From contig NZ_CP042806.1 of the NCBI RefSeq assembly GCF_008000815.1, forward strand, positions 4,836,001 through 4,900,000: DNA of 64,000 bases. The letters run 5' to 3'. Position 1 is the stretch's first letter; every line of letters begins with the position of its first letter. Origin of the DNA: Terriglobus albidus (lineage in GTDB: Bacteria; Acidobacteriota; Terriglobia; Terriglobales; Acidobacteriaceae). The notes under the pieces were generated by a model. It was not told where the DNA came from and did no database searches. It worked only from the letters and a program-made list of their open reading frames with translations. Shown here piece after piece: positions 40,647 through 50,359 of this stretch. The position numbers and the translations under genes were made by a program.

Positions 40647-41876
40647 CTACATGGTGCCGGCGAAGATCGCCTTTAGCTTGGCACGTAGTCCCATCTCTTC
40701 GCTGGCGCGGCGTATCTGCGTGCGGTGCGTGTACAGCAACATGCCGATCAGAGCCGCGAACTCCGGCTGCGCCAGCTCCTCGGGCATACGTGACAGCGGT
40801 ACGGGATAGCCAACGCGAGCCGGTACACGTAGCATGCTCTCGGCGACATCCAACAGGCCGACCAGCTTGGCCGAGCCGCCGGTCAGAACCAGGCCGGCGC
40901 CGAGCGCTTCCAGCACGCCGCCCTGCCGCAGGTTCTCGCGCAACATCTGCATCAGCTCGCGCGCTCGCGGCTCAAGAATCTCCGCCAGGTAGCGATGACG
41001 GACGATGCGTGCCGGCTGCCCCCCACTGAGCGCCAGGTTGCCGCCAACCTCAATCTCATTCAACTGCGGCACACTGGTCACAACACAGTTGCCCCAGACC
41101 TGCTTCAACTGCTCCGCCTCTTCGACGGGCACATGGAGGCCGACCGCGAGGTCGTTCGTGAAGTGGTCGCCGCCGATCGGCAGCACAGCCGTATGTGCGA
41201 CCGCTCCCTCGAAGAAGACCACCATCTCGGTGGTGCTGGCTCCGATATCCGCGATGCAGACGCCAAGCTCGCGCTCGTCCGCGCTAAGAACGGCCTCAGC
41301 CGCGGCAATGCCCTCATAGACCGTGTCCAGTACCTCGAGGCCGGCCTTGTTCGCGCAAGTCACAACCGACTGCGCTACGCCTCCAGAGCAGGTAGAGAGA
41401 TGGAGGTTCACTTCAAGCTTCGTGCCCACCATCCCGACGGGATCATGGATGCCCGGCTGATCGTCGAGGATGAACTCCTGCGGCAACAAGTGCAAAATCT
41501 CACGGTCCGCCGGCAAAGCCACGGAACGTGCGCGGTCGACGGCCGCCTTAACTTCTTCGCGCGTGATCTCGCGCATGCGGCTGCCCATGCTGATGCCGCC
41601 GCGGCTGTTGACGCCGCGCACGTGCATGCCGCCAACGCCGACCACCGCCGTCTCAATCCCCGCCTTTGCTGTACGTTCAGCGGCAAGCGCAGCTCGATTG
41701 ATCGCATCCGCTGCCGGACCGAGATCGGCAATCAGGCCCTTGCGCATGCCCTTCGACGTCTCAATACCGTGTCCGCGATAGCGCAGCACGCCTTCCTGAA
41801 CCTCACCAACCAGCACGCAGCTCTTGGAGTTACCGGCGTCCAGAACCGTAATCAGAGTCTCTTCGCGAGGTTTCAC
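40647..41876 (-). CDS. ftsA: Cell division protein FtsA
   Basis: 409 aa. The start is the GTG at 41876, which overlaps the ftsQ stop (GTGA); a longer frame would overlap ftsQ. Actin-fold blocks are LITVLDAGNSKSCVLVGEV, CIADIGASTTEMVVFFEG and LVLTGGSAKLVGLLDVAE. The SHS2 subdomain is present. The C-terminal RASEEMGLRAKLKAIFAG is amphipathic and probably the membrane anchor. It tethers FtsZ to the membrane. Confidence 0.97.
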   Translation of the reverse strand: MKPREETLITVLDAGNSKSCVLVGEVQEGVLRYRGHGIETSKGMRKGLIADLGPAADAINRAALAAERTAKAGIETAVVGVGGMHVRGVNSRGGISMGSRMREITREEVKAAVDRARSVALPADREILHLLPQEFILDDQPGIHDPVGMVGTKLEVNLHLSTCSGGVAQSVVTCANKAGLEVLDTVYEGIAAAEAVLSADERELGVCIADIGASTTEMVVFFEGAVAHTAVLPIGGDHFTNDLAVGLHVPVEEAEQLKQVWGNCVVTSVPQLNEIEVGGNLALSGGQPARIVRHRYLAEILEPRARELMQMLRENLRQGGVLEALGAGLVLTGGSAKLVGLLDVAESMLRVPARVGYPVPLSRMPEELAQPEFAALIGMLLYTHRTQIRRASEEMGLRAKLKAIFAGTM

Positions 41877-43234
41877 TGAGCCACCCCCGCGGAGGGCACG
41901 GTGGAATGTGCCGACTGATGCAGGAGATCCTTCGACGGGCGAGCCACCTGGCCAGGTTTCGCAATCGGCATCTTCCACTTCACCGCCGGCTTTGCGGGCT
42001 GCTTTGGCGCTGGCCCTGCGAGACGGCTGGCCACATCATCCGGAATACCGGAGCTGGTGTCCCTGACCGGGGCTGCGCTGGCGACCGTCTGTTTCGGCTT
42101 TACGGCGGCAGTACGGGGCGCAGCAGCTTTGGCTGTGGACGCCTTCGGTGTCACGACAGGCTTGCTCTTTGACGCAGACGGCTGCGGAGCAGTCGTGGCT
42201 GCGGCAACGGCCTTTACTGGGATACTCGGCTTTGCTGGGGCATCTTTACCCGGAGTGACATCCGCCGCAGCCGGAACCGGAGGAGGGCCGCCTGTATCCT
42301 TCGCCATCTCCAGCACGACCTGCGTCTCATAGCGCATATCGGCCGAGGCGAGCCTAGGATACTGCTGCTTCCACTCCGGCAGATGCTGCTGATACTTCTG
42401 GTAGCGCTCCAGAAACTTGTCATCGCCAAAGTGCACCAGCACTTCCATCCCGTGATCAGGGATAAGCGCCTTTACATCTTCGGGATTGCTGACATCCACT
42501 TCGCTGACCTGGTCGCTGATCTTCGCGCCTCCGCCATCAAGGTCTGCAATGAAGCGCTGATAGAGCTTCATGCGGGCCCCGCGGGTTCCAGAGGGCTCGC
42601 TGGCCACAATCCCGGTGACCACGGGGAAGGAGTAGCGTGGGTCGCCTGCCGCATCAGCCGGCAGATCCAGAATGACGCCATTGGCGTCGACCAGGCGGAT
42701 ACCGTCGGACTGGCGGAGATACGCGACGGGGGTACGTTCCACCACTGCGACGCGGAGCCGATTCGGCAACAGACGCATGACGGTGGCATGCTCCACCCAG
42801 GGCAGGCCCTCCAGTTGCTCGCGGCGATCTGTCAGCGGTACGCGGAAGATATTGCGCTCCACATCTTCTCCAAAGATGCTGAGCATCTGTGGCCGGGAGA
42901 CATGGGTATTCCCGGCGATCTCAATCGATGCCGAGCTGGCGATGCGGAAGCGGTCGTCCCGTAGAAGATAGTTCCTCGCCACGATGACTGCGCCGGTCAT
43001 GCCGCCGAGTGCAAGCACCAGGCCGGATGCGGCGGCGATGCGGCCCCACTTGGTCTGGGGCAGAAGCCCTTTCCGCACGCGAACGCGCTGACTCGCGCGA
43101 AAAAACTCCGCGTCGTCATCGGGAAAATCTTCCTCAGAGCGGCGACGCCTGCGGCGGTCGACCTCCTGGTTCGGGTACGAATCGGCTACAGGTTCAGCTT
43201 TTTCCGAGGCGCGTTTTGAAAGAAAATCTGGCAT
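41873..43234 (-). CDS. ftsQ: Cell division protein FtsQ with an extended C-terminal tail
   Basis: 453 aa. A basic cytoplasmic N-terminus (RRRRRRSEEDF), one membrane span (IAAASGLVLALGGMTGAVIV), a POTRA domain (RIASSASIEIAGNTHVSRPQM) and the FtsQ domain (WVEHATVMRLLPNRLRVAVVERTPVAYL). FtsQ recruits FtsL/FtsB in the divisome. The last ~130 residues are rich in Ala, Pro, Lys and Thr, an extension not typical of FtsQ. ATG at 43234. A palindromic element lies between this gene and murC. Confidence 0.93.
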   Translation of the reverse strand: MPDFLSKRASEKAEPVADSYPNQEVDRRRRRRSEEDFPDDDAEFFRASQRVRVRKGLLPQTKWGRIAAASGLVLALGGMTGAVIVARNYLLRDDRFRIASSASIEIAGNTHVSRPQMLSIFGEDVERNIFRVPLTDRREQLEGLPWVEHATVMRLLPNRLRVAVVERTPVAYLRQSDGIRLVDANGVILDLPADAAGDPRYSFPVVTGIVASEPSGTRGARMKLYQRFIADLDGGGAKISDQVSEVDVSNPEDVKALIPDHGMEVLVHFGDDKFLERYQKYQQHLPEWKQQYPRLASADMRYETQVVLEMAKDTGGPPPVPAAADVTPGKDAPAKPSIPVKAVAAATTAPQPSASKSKPVVTPKASTAKAAAPRTAAVKPKQTVASAAPVRDTSSGIPDDVASRLAGPAPKQPAKPAVKWKMPIAKPGQVARPSKDLLHQSAHSTVPSAGVAQ

Positions 43235-43345
43235 CAGGCAACAAAATACAGGAAGAAATGCCGCAAACGTGCTCGCGAATCCGCTTCGACTATAAATTGA
43301 TAGCGCCAGAATTCAGCCCCGTGCGTATCCGGGAAGATACCTCTT

Positions 43346-43461
43346 TAGAGCATTTTCCCTGTTGCTGGGTATTCCGGAAGGGGTGTGAAGCGGCGTTTTC
43401 ATTGCGGAAAACGCCCATAGATACGGAAGCCCTGCTCTACACCTACAGGGAAAATGCTCTA
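43346..43461 (+). mobile_element. Palindromic MITE-like element, copy 7 (within the dcw operon)
   Basis: 116 bp, TA at both edges. TTAGAGCATTTTCCCTG at the left, CAGGGAAAATGCTCTA at the right. On the minus strand the right edge TA plus G is the TAG stop (43461-43459) of murC. It lies between murC and ftsQ, so if they are co-transcribed its hairpins are in the operon mRNA. Confidence 0.93.
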
Positions 43462-44838
43462 TGCGTTCCCTTCCAGTTTTGACAACAACAACGCTCCGGC
43501 CTGAGAGACGTTCCCTGCTCCCAGCGTCAGAATGACGTCTCCTTCACGAGCTTCCGTTGCCAGTGCCTGTATCGCCGCTTCCATGCTTTCAGCGTGAGAT
43601 ACGGAGGGATGCCCGGTGCGGCGAACCTCCTCCACCAGCGCCGGAGTGTTCACGCCGGGGATGGGTTGTTCGCTGGCGGCATAGATGTCCAGCACCTGCA
43701 GCACATCTGCATCCCCAAATGAAGCTGCGAACTCTGCCATCAGGTCGCGGGTACGGGTATAACGATGCGGCTGGAAAAGCACCAGCACCCGTCCGTAGCC
43801 GCATTCTTTGGCGGCACGAAGGGTTGCCTGCACCTCGGTGGGGTGATGACCGTAGTCATCGACGACGGTAATGCCTCGAGCTGCTCCTTTAATCTGGAAG
43901 CGGCGATCGACCCCACGAAATGCAGCAATACCTTCGACGAGCTTGTCATCCGTCACTCCAAGCTGCACCCCGATAGCCACTGCCGCGGTCGCGTTCAGCA
44001 CGTTGTGCTTTCCGGGAACATGCAACTCCAGAGGTCCGATCATGCGCCCCTGATGGGTCACCTGGAAACGCGCATGCGAGCCTGCGGTACGCGGCAGTAT
44101 CTCCAGCCGGAAGTCAGCCTCTTCGCGCTCGCCGTAGGTATAGATGCGGCGGCTCGTTCGCGGCAGAATAGAACGCAACGGATCGTTGTCGATGCAGGCC
44201 GTAACCGCACCATAGAACGGCACGCGGTCCATAAAAGTGATGAAGGCACCTTCCACATCTTCCATGTCGCGGTAACAATCCATGTGCTCACGGTCGAGGT
44301 TGGTTACGATGGCGAGGACACTGGGGAGCTTGAGGAAGGAGCGGTCACTCTCATCGGCCTCGGCCACCAGGTACTGCGAGGTTCCCAGACGCGCGTTTGA
44401 ACCCAGAGCCGCAACGCGCCCGCCGACCACAACCGTTGGATCCAGACCACCGGCGGCGAGCACCGATGCCACCATCGAGGTGGTAGTGGTCTTACCGTGC
44501 ATACCGGCAACGGCGATGCCGTACTTCAGCCGCATCAGTTCGGCGAGCATCTCGGCGCGCTGAATGACTGGGACCTTGCGCGATCTTGCATCCAGCACTT
44601 CAGGGTTATCTTTGGCCACGGCAGAGCTGGTCACCACGACATCGGCCTCGGCGGCATTCTCTGCATGGTGGCCTTCAAAGATCATGGCGCCGAGCTTTTC
44701 CAGCCGGTCAGTCACGGGCGAGCGCCGCAGATCGGAGCCGGAGACGGGATACCCCATCGTCAACAGGATCTCCGCAATCCCACTCATACCAATGCCGCCA
44801 ATGCCAATAAAGTGAACCCGCTGTGTTGGTGCAAACAT
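43459..44838 (-). CDS. murC: UDP-N-acetylmuramate-L-alanine ligase MurC
   Basis: 459 aa. The N-terminal Rossmann loop is HFIGIGGIGMSGIAEIL, the ATP site is AGMHGKTTTTSMVASVLAAGG, and the C-terminal domain has DDYGHHPTEVQATLRAA and VLFQPHRYTRTRDLM. It adds L-Ala to UDP-MurNAc in peptidoglycan synthesis. The start is the ATG at 44838 (MFAPTQRVHF); a longer frame runs into the palindromic element at 44868-44983. Its TAG stop is supplied by the element at 43346-43461. Confidence 0.97.
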   Translation of the reverse strand: MFAPTQRVHFIGIGGIGMSGIAEILLTMGYPVSGSDLRRSPVTDRLEKLGAMIFEGHHAENAAEADVVVTSSAVAKDNPEVLDARSRKVPVIQRAEMLAELMRLKYGIAVAGMHGKTTTTSMVASVLAAGGLDPTVVVGGRVAALGSNARLGTSQYLVAEADESDRSFLKLPSVLAIVTNLDREHMDCYRDMEDVEGAFITFMDRVPFYGAVTACIDNDPLRSILPRTSRRIYTYGEREEADFRLEILPRTAGSHARFQVTHQGRMIGPLELHVPGKHNVLNATAAVAIGVQLGVTDDKLVEGIAAFRGVDRRFQIKGAARGITVVDDYGHHPTEVQATLRAAKECGYGRVLVLFQPHRYTRTRDLMAEFAASFGDADVLQVLDIYAASEQPIPGVNTPALVEEVRRTGHPSVSHAESMEAAIQALATEAREGDVILTLGAGNVSQAGALLLSKLEGNA

Positions 44839-44867
44839 AGGTCTCACTGTATCAAGGCAGGCCACGA

Positions 44868-44983
44868 GAGAGCTTTTCTCTGTGGGTGTCGTGTCGGGCT
44901 TTCCGTATGCTTTGGACGTTTTCCGTAATGAAAACGCCACTGTATGGCCCTTCGGGATACCCAGCAACAGGGAAAATGCTCTA
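44868..44983 (-). mobile_element. Palindromic MITE-like element, copy 8
   Basis: About 116 bp, the most diverged copy. The left end is GAGAGCTTTTCTCTG and the right end CAGGGAAAATGCTCTA. Inner hairpin ACGTTTTC/GAAAACG. It lies 29 bases upstream of the murC start, so it may be in the promoter or leader of the dcw segment. Confidence 0.85.
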
Positions 44984-44998
44984 GGGCTGTGGACGCTT

Positions 44999-45029
44999 AA
45001 AGCAGAAGGGGCGCGGATTGCTCCGCGCC
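44999..45029 (-). terminator. Rho-independent terminator of the Oar-like receptor gene
   Basis: On the minus strand, GGCGCGGA GCAA TCCGCGCC followed by CCTTCTGCTTT, 24 bases beyond the stop of the receptor gene at 45053. Confidence 0.75.
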
Positions 45030-45052
45030 TCTTCGGTTATGTCACGTTCCGG

Positions 45053-48000
45053 TTAGAACATGATCTTTCCGCCCAGCGTGATCAGGCGCGGGAAGTTGAT
45101 GGCGTTGGTCGAGACGGTACCGAAGGCGGGGTTGCCCACCTTCAAAGCGGCCGAGGAGATAGCGAACTGAGGAGTATTAGTCAGGTTCATGAACTCCGCA
45201 CGGAACTGCATGGTGACGCGCTCCGCATGGAAATCCTTGAAGATGGATGCATCCACGTTCCGGTATCCGGGAGCCTGGCAGCTGCCGATAGTGCGCGGAG
45301 CGTTGCCGTAGTTCCCCTGTCCGGGATCCGTAAAGGCGCTGGTGTTGAAGTAATGGCTAATGCGGCTCTGCACCGAACCGGAGGTGCAGACATTCGCTCC
45401 CGCAACCAGGTTCGGACGCTGTACAGAATTGCCATAGCCGGAATTGTTGTTGGTATTCAACTGGATCGGAACTGGTCCACCTTGCTGTGCAACGAAGGTC
45501 GAGTTCAGATCCCATCCACCGACCGCGAGATCAACCCAGCGATTGTGGAGGAAGGCACGGCCCTTTCCGAAGGGAAGCTGCCAGGTGCCAGCCGCCGTAT
45601 AACGAAGAGGTGTATTGTTGATCGCGCGAGCATACTCTCCATTCAGGTTATAGATATCCTGCGGACCGTTGTTGCCGGAGTTGAGGCTGCTCCCCTGACC
45701 GAAGCTCGAGTCCCAGTTCGAGGACCAGGTCAATGCCGTCACGAAGGTTGCACCGTGAGCCATCTTCTTCTGGGCCTTGATGATCATCGAGTTATATAGC
45801 GACTTGGAGTTGCTGGGCTGAATGCTGACGCTTGCGAACTCAGGGAACGGTCTGCAGAGCTGAGAGTTAGCCACGGTCGGCGCGGCAATCGCGGTAACTC
45901 CACCCTTGCCGTAATAAGGATTACTGCTCTTCGCGTTCAGGAAGGCCGCGGTCGAGGCTCCGGTGCTGGCGGGGCAGGCGCCCTGGCCGTACGGAACGGC
46001 TCCCAGGTTGACCGAATCCAGGTTGTAGGTGGTGCCGTTGCCAGGCAGCAGGTTACGTCCCTTCGAACCGACATAGCCCAACTGCAGCGCAACGCCGTAG
46101 GGTAGTTCCCGCTGGACATCAAGCGAGTACTGTTGCACCACAGGCGAACGACGATACTGATCGATGGTCGTGAGTGAGTCGCCGATGCCCTGTGAATAGC
46201 CAAGCGAGTTACCAACCGGCTGATTGATCCCGGTCGGGTAGGGATTCGCAAGAGAGTTCGCAGGCGTGTTGTTGGAGTCGTTGGAAGCGACATACGTGGT
46301 CGTCGCGACATAGCCAGGAGCCAGCGAGGCGCTGGTGGAGTAATAGATCGGAGCGTAGAAGACGCCATACCCGGCGCGCACTACAGTCTTCTGATCAAGC
46401 GCATACACCAGGCCGATACGTGGAGCAAACTTCGTATTGCTGTTGTTGCAGCACGTCGTCGGGTAGCCGTTCTGGCCGGCGAACATGATACCGCCCTTGG
46501 TCGCTACGCCAGAGGTGGCAGAGATCGGGTTGGTGACAGTACGGTCGAAACCGATCGCGTACTTGTTGTACCGTTCATGAACGCCCGGCTCGTACTCATA
46601 ACGAAGACCGGCATTGACCGTTAGGCGATTCGTAAGACGGTAGTCGTCCTGGACATAGAAGGCATGGTAAGGAACATTGAGTGCGATTCTGCTGGCGATC
46701 TGTACCTGGCCGGTGGTCGGGTAGCCGAGCAGGAGATCAGCTACGTCAGCGCCGGTCCCATTCTTCTGATTCGCATTGACCGCGGTGAATGTGTTGTTGA
46801 AGGTAAAGAAGCCGTTACCGTTGCTGACGTTGGTGAAGTCTACGCTGATGGAGCGATAGACGTAGCCGGCTTTCAACGACTGCTTACCAAGCGACTTGGA
46901 AATACCGGTCACAAAGTTGCGGGAGTAGAACACTGCCGGTCCGGAGTTGTTGGTTCCCATCTGTGCGTTGATCTGCGACATCGTAATGCGTGGGAACGCT
47001 TTTTTCTGAAGTGCGCTTACATAGCTTGAAGGAAGTCCGAGCTGCGTCTGATCGTAGTTGTTGGTCAGATCGAGCGTATTATTCGGGAAACGATTGAAGC
47101 CCCATCCGGCAGTCAAGACTGTCGTCGGGTTCAGCGTATAGGTGGTGTTGACCGCCGTGGCATCTACCTTGCGGTATAGCAGGTACGAATTGCTGTCACC
47201 GGCGAATGAGCCCAGCGGGTTGCCACCCGGCTCCTTCGAGCCATAGTGCATATACGAGATATTCGCGGCCCATCTTTGTGTGATCTGATGATCCAACTTG
47301 CCGACGAACTCATCCGCACGGTCACCCAGAAGATCTGTCGGGCGGAAGTTGAACGCACCATAGGTGCTCACAGGGGTGCAGATGGAATTGCAGGTCGGAA
47401 GCGCCGCGAGAATCTTCTGGCCGACCGCCGACTGACGGCTGGATGGGATGATATTGCCGGCGAACTGTGTACGATTGCCGCTAGAGTTGGTAGTCGCTGG
47501 ATCATAAATACTCACCGAGCTTTTCGAGAAGTCACCACTGCGTTCGGCTGCCGTCGGCAGATAATAATTACCAGCCAGTGGAGAACGCTGGCGATAACCT
47601 TCCTCGGTCAGCCAGAAGAACGTCTTATCTTTACCATCGTAAAGATGAGGGATTTTCACCGGGCCACCGATGGACCCCTCATAGGTGTACTGCGTGATGT
47701 TCGGACGGCCGGCACCGGTGTAATTATTGTTCCAGGTGTTCGCTGACCAGTTGGTCTGGCGGGTTGTGCCGAGCAGGTTGCCGTGCAGCGTGTTTGTACC
47801 GCTCTTCAGCAGCGTGTTGAAGTTACCGCCACCCGTACGGCCCATTTCCGCATCGTACGTATTGGTCTGAATCTTCATTTCCTGCACGGCGTCGACCGAC
47901 GGAATGATGACGGCACGATTCGAGAAATCGGTGACCGGAACGCCATCGATCTCGTAGTTGTTGCCGTTGATCGGTCCGCCTGAAACGGAGATTGCCGAAG

Positions 48001-48550
48001 ATCCGGACTGATCCTGGAACCGATTGAAGCGCGGGTCGCCCGTCGCCGTCACGTTAGTGTTGAGCTTGGTGAGCAGGAAGGGATTACGACCCAGGTTGGG
48101 AAGATCCTGCAGCTTCTGCGTATCGAAGACCTGGCCGTTCGACGCGGTGGAGCTATCGACAAGCGGTGCGTCGGCGGTGACTTCGACCGTCGTGGACGAA
48201 GCGCCAACCGCCAGAGGTGTATCAATGGTCACCGTCTGCTGCGTTGCGACGCTGACGCCCTTACGGACATAGGTCTGGAAGTTTGCAGAGGTCACCGTCA
48301 GATCGAAGGTGCCAGGATCTACGGCGCTGAACAGGTACTCGCCGGATCCATTCGATACCGCGGTACGTGCAATCTTGGTGTTTACATCGGTCATCGTAAC
48401 GGTAGCGCCGGCAATTGCGGCGCCCTGGGAATCAGTGACACTGCCTTTCAGCGTGCCGTAATAGGATTGCGCGAGCATGCCGGGTGCGAACATCAACGCC
48501 ACCGCCAGCAGCCCCATCAGCCATTGGAAACGGGTACGGATAACAGCCAC
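45053..48550 (-). CDS. Oar-like TonB-dependent outer-membrane receptor, large
   Basis: 1165 aa. The start is the GTG at 48550, five bases after GGGAGG, giving MAVIRTRFQWLMGLLAVALM and a signal peptide ending near GMLAQ. A carboxypeptidase-regulatory-like domain follows (TLKGSVTDSQGAAIAGATVT), then a plug (LQDLPNLGRNPFLLTKLNTNV) and a beta-barrel ending in LITLGGKIMF. This architecture is a hallmark of Acidobacteria and is thought to mediate uptake of large nutrients. The terminal Phe supports outer-membrane insertion. It is single, not paired with a SusD. Confidence 0.93.
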   Translation of the reverse strand: MAVIRTRFQWLMGLLAVALMFAPGMLAQSYYGTLKGSVTDSQGAAIAGATVTMTDVNTKIARTAVSNGSGEYLFSAVDPGTFDLTVTSANFQTYVRKGVSVATQQTVTIDTPLAVGASSTTVEVTADAPLVDSSTASNGQVFDTQKLQDLPNLGRNPFLLTKLNTNVTATGDPRFNRFQDQSGSSAISVSGGPINGNNYEIDGVPVTDFSNRAVIIPSVDAVQEMKIQTNTYDAEMGRTGGGNFNTLLKSGTNTLHGNLLGTTRQTNWSANTWNNNYTGAGRPNITQYTYEGSIGGPVKIPHLYDGKDKTFFWLTEEGYRQRSPLAGNYYLPTAAERSGDFSKSSVSIYDPATTNSSGNRTQFAGNIIPSSRQSAVGQKILAALPTCNSICTPVSTYGAFNFRPTDLLGDRADEFVGKLDHQITQRWAANISYMHYGSKEPGGNPLGSFAGDSNSYLLYRKVDATAVNTTYTLNPTTVLTAGWGFNRFPNNTLDLTNNYDQTQLGLPSSYVSALQKKAFPRITMSQINAQMGTNNSGPAVFYSRNFVTGISKSLGKQSLKAGYVYRSISVDFTNVSNGNGFFTFNNTFTAVNANQKNGTGADVADLLLGYPTTGQVQIASRIALNVPYHAFYVQDDYRLTNRLTVNAGLRYEYEPGVHERYNKYAIGFDRTVTNPISATSGVATKGGIMFAGQNGYPTTCCNNSNTKFAPRIGLVYALDQKTVVRAGYGVFYAPIYYSTSASLAPGYVATTTYVASNDSNNTPANSLANPYPTGINQPVGNSLGYSQGIGDSLTTIDQYRRSPVVQQYSLDVQRELPYGVALQLGYVGSKGRNLLPGNGTTYNLDSVNLGAVPYGQGACPASTGASTAAFLNAKSSNPYYGKGGVTAIAAPTVANSQLCRPFPEFASVSIQPSNSKSLYNSMIIKAQKKMAHGATFVTALTWSSNWDSSFGQGSSLNSGNNGPQDIYNLNGEYARAINNTPLRYTAAGTWQLPFGKGRAFLHNRWVDLAVGGWDLNSTFVAQQGGPVPIQLNTNNNSGYGNSVQRPNLVAGANVCTSGSVQSRISHYFNTSAFTDPGQGNYGNAPRTIGSCQAPGYRNVDASIFKDFHAERVTMQFRAEFMNLTNTPQFAISSAALKVGNPAFGTVSTNAINFPRLITLGGKIMF

Positions 48551-49092
48551 TACAACCTCCCTGAGAACTTCTTTTTGTGACACATGCCTTGTGCAACCGT
48601 CGGATACACGTATGCGTACACGGCGGCGGCAGTTCCGTGAGAAAGAACTTGAGCGGCGACGAGATGCGGCTGTGCATCGACTTATGTCGACTTGCCGACA
48701 CGACGCCCCTTGGCGTTTTCGCCCTAACTGTCAGTTGCTCTACAAAAAAGGACCGATACTGCTTACAACCATCTCTGCGAATCTGCTCTTGCTACGACGG
48801 GAAGAACAAACTTGAACTTACGAGACTGCTGTGAGGGTTCCGCATTGTTCGGCGCGGAACGAAACCAAGTACATAGACTCCGGCAGCCCCCTGCGAGTCG
48901 TTTGGGCCCGAGGATGCTAACCGTAGGTTGGTGAGATTGGTTTGAGTCTGCCAGCACCCCTGCGGCGTGTCAACGAATTTTTATATTCGTCTCGCCATCT
49001 ATTCGCATTCACTTGAAGATTTCTTCTACTTCCCGCAAGATTTGAAGACACCCGGTCCCCGCGATTCACGTGTTCCAACAAGGAGATATGTC
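48551..49092. other. Intergenic region, divergent, no gene seen
   Basis: 542 bp between the divergent receptor and aminotransferase genes. No open frame of good coding quality and no copy of the palindromic elements. An AAGGAG ribosome-binding site (49080-49085) belongs to the aminotransferase gene. Promoters for both genes should be here, but no boxes were assigned. Confidence 0.6.
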
Positions 49093-50313
49093 ATGTCGTC
49101 CCCGGTTTCTCGCCGTTCGTTCCTCTGTAGCATGGGTGCTGCCGCCGCCAGCATTCCAGTCCTCACCGAATCCCACTTTGCCTGGGCAGCACAACAGACT
49201 GGCGCAGCACCCGCCAAACAACCGTCGCAGATGCAGATGATGAAGCAGATGATGGCCTCCATGCCGAAGGATGCCGTACTCATCAATGCCAACGAAAATC
49301 CGCTCGGCCCCTGCGAAGCAGCTCGCACCGCCATCGCCGAGGTTGCCGCCAAGGGCGGACGCTACGACTTCCTGGAGATGTTTTCGCTCATGGAAGTCTT
49401 CGGCAAACAAAATGGTGTCGAGCCCGACTACGTTGCCGTCTATGCCGGCTCGAGCGAACCACTCCACTACTCTGTCCTGAAGTACACCGGTCCAGACAAG
49501 CCGCTGGTCACCGCCAATCCCACCTATGAGGCTGCACAGCGTGCCGCAGCCATCGCCGGCGCCAAGACCATCACCAAAGAGCTCACATCCACCTATGCTC
49601 ACGACGTGAAGGCTCTTGCCGCCGCAGCGCCGAACGCCGGCGTGATCTATCTCTGCAACCCGAACAACCCGACCGGCACCATTACCTCGCGCGAAGACAT
49701 CCTGTGGCTGCTCGACAACAAGCCGAAGGAGACCATGCTTCTGGTCGACGAGGCTTACATCCACCTCTCCGATGCGAAGAGCGTTGTTGACCAGGTCAAC
49801 ACGCGCAAGGACATCATCATCTTGCGCACCTTCTCGAAGGTCTATGGCATGGCCGGCATCCGCGCCGGGCTTGCCGTGGCGCATCCTGAGGTCCTGAAAA
49901 AGCTGACCGAGTGCGGCGAAAACGCTATGGCCGTCACCTCTTCGATCGCAGCGCGCGTTTCCCTGGAAGACAAAGACCTGGTACCCGCACGCAAGAAGTA
50001 CATCGGCGAGGCTCGCACCGAGACGCTGAAGTTCCTTACCGACTGCGGATACAAGATCATTCCGGGTTCGCAGTCCAATTGCTTCATGATCGATACGGGC
50101 CGCAACGGCCGTCAGGTGATGGCGGCAATGGCGCAGAAGAAGGTCATCATCGGCCGCACCTGGCCCATCTGGCCCAACGTCGTGCGCGTCTCCGTCGGCA
50201 CCAAGGAAGATATGGCGAAGTTCCGTACCGCCTTCAAGGAAGTGATGGACACTCCGGCCAAGGCAGAGCTCGAACAGATGCAGCGCATCGCTGTTCCAGT
50301 GCACTTCTCCTGA
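49093..50313 (+). CDS. Tat-exported HisC-like PLP aminotransferase (copy 2)
   Basis: 406 aa. The ATG at 49093 is preceded by AAGGAG; a longer frame upstream has no site. The signal is VSRRSFLCSMGAAAASIPVL. The body matches copy 1: NANENPLGPCEAAR, NPNNPTGTI, DEAYIHL, PLP lysine K249 in RTFSKVYGMAGIRAG and NVVRVSVGTKEDM. Together with the M19 dipeptidase gene 99 bases downstream it may act in the periplasm on amino acids. The two copies are clearly paralogous. Confidence 0.9.
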   Translation: MSSPVSRRSFLCSMGAAAASIPVLTESHFAWAAQQTGAAPAKQPSQMQMMKQMMASMPKDAVLINANENPLGPCEAARTAIAEVAAKGGRYDFLEMFSLMEVFGKQNGVEPDYVAVYAGSSEPLHYSVLKYTGPDKPLVTANPTYEAAQRAAAIAGAKTITKELTSTYAHDVKALAAAAPNAGVIYLCNPNNPTGTITSREDILWLLDNKPKETMLLVDEAYIHLSDAKSVVDQVNTRKDIIILRTFSKVYGMAGIRAGLAVAHPEVLKKLTECGENAMAVTSSIAARVSLEDKDLVPARKKYIGEARTETLKFLTDCGYKIIPGSQSNCFMIDTGRNGRQVMAAMAQKKVIIGRTWPIWPNVVRVSVGTKEDMAKFRTAFKEVMDTPAKAELEQMQRIAVPVHFS

Positions 50314-50332
50314 TCGCATCAAACCAGCCGCG

Positions 50333-50359
50333 AACGGCTCCGGTGTCACCGGAGCCGTT
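50333..50359 (+). terminator. Hairpin after the aminotransferase gene
   Basis: AACGGCTCCGG / CCGGAGCCGTT (50333-50343 and 50349-50359) around TGTCA. The expected T-tract is replaced by TAGAGCATTTTCC, the palindromic remnant at 50360-50380. The dipeptidase gene follows, so read-through may be possible. Confidence 0.6.
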
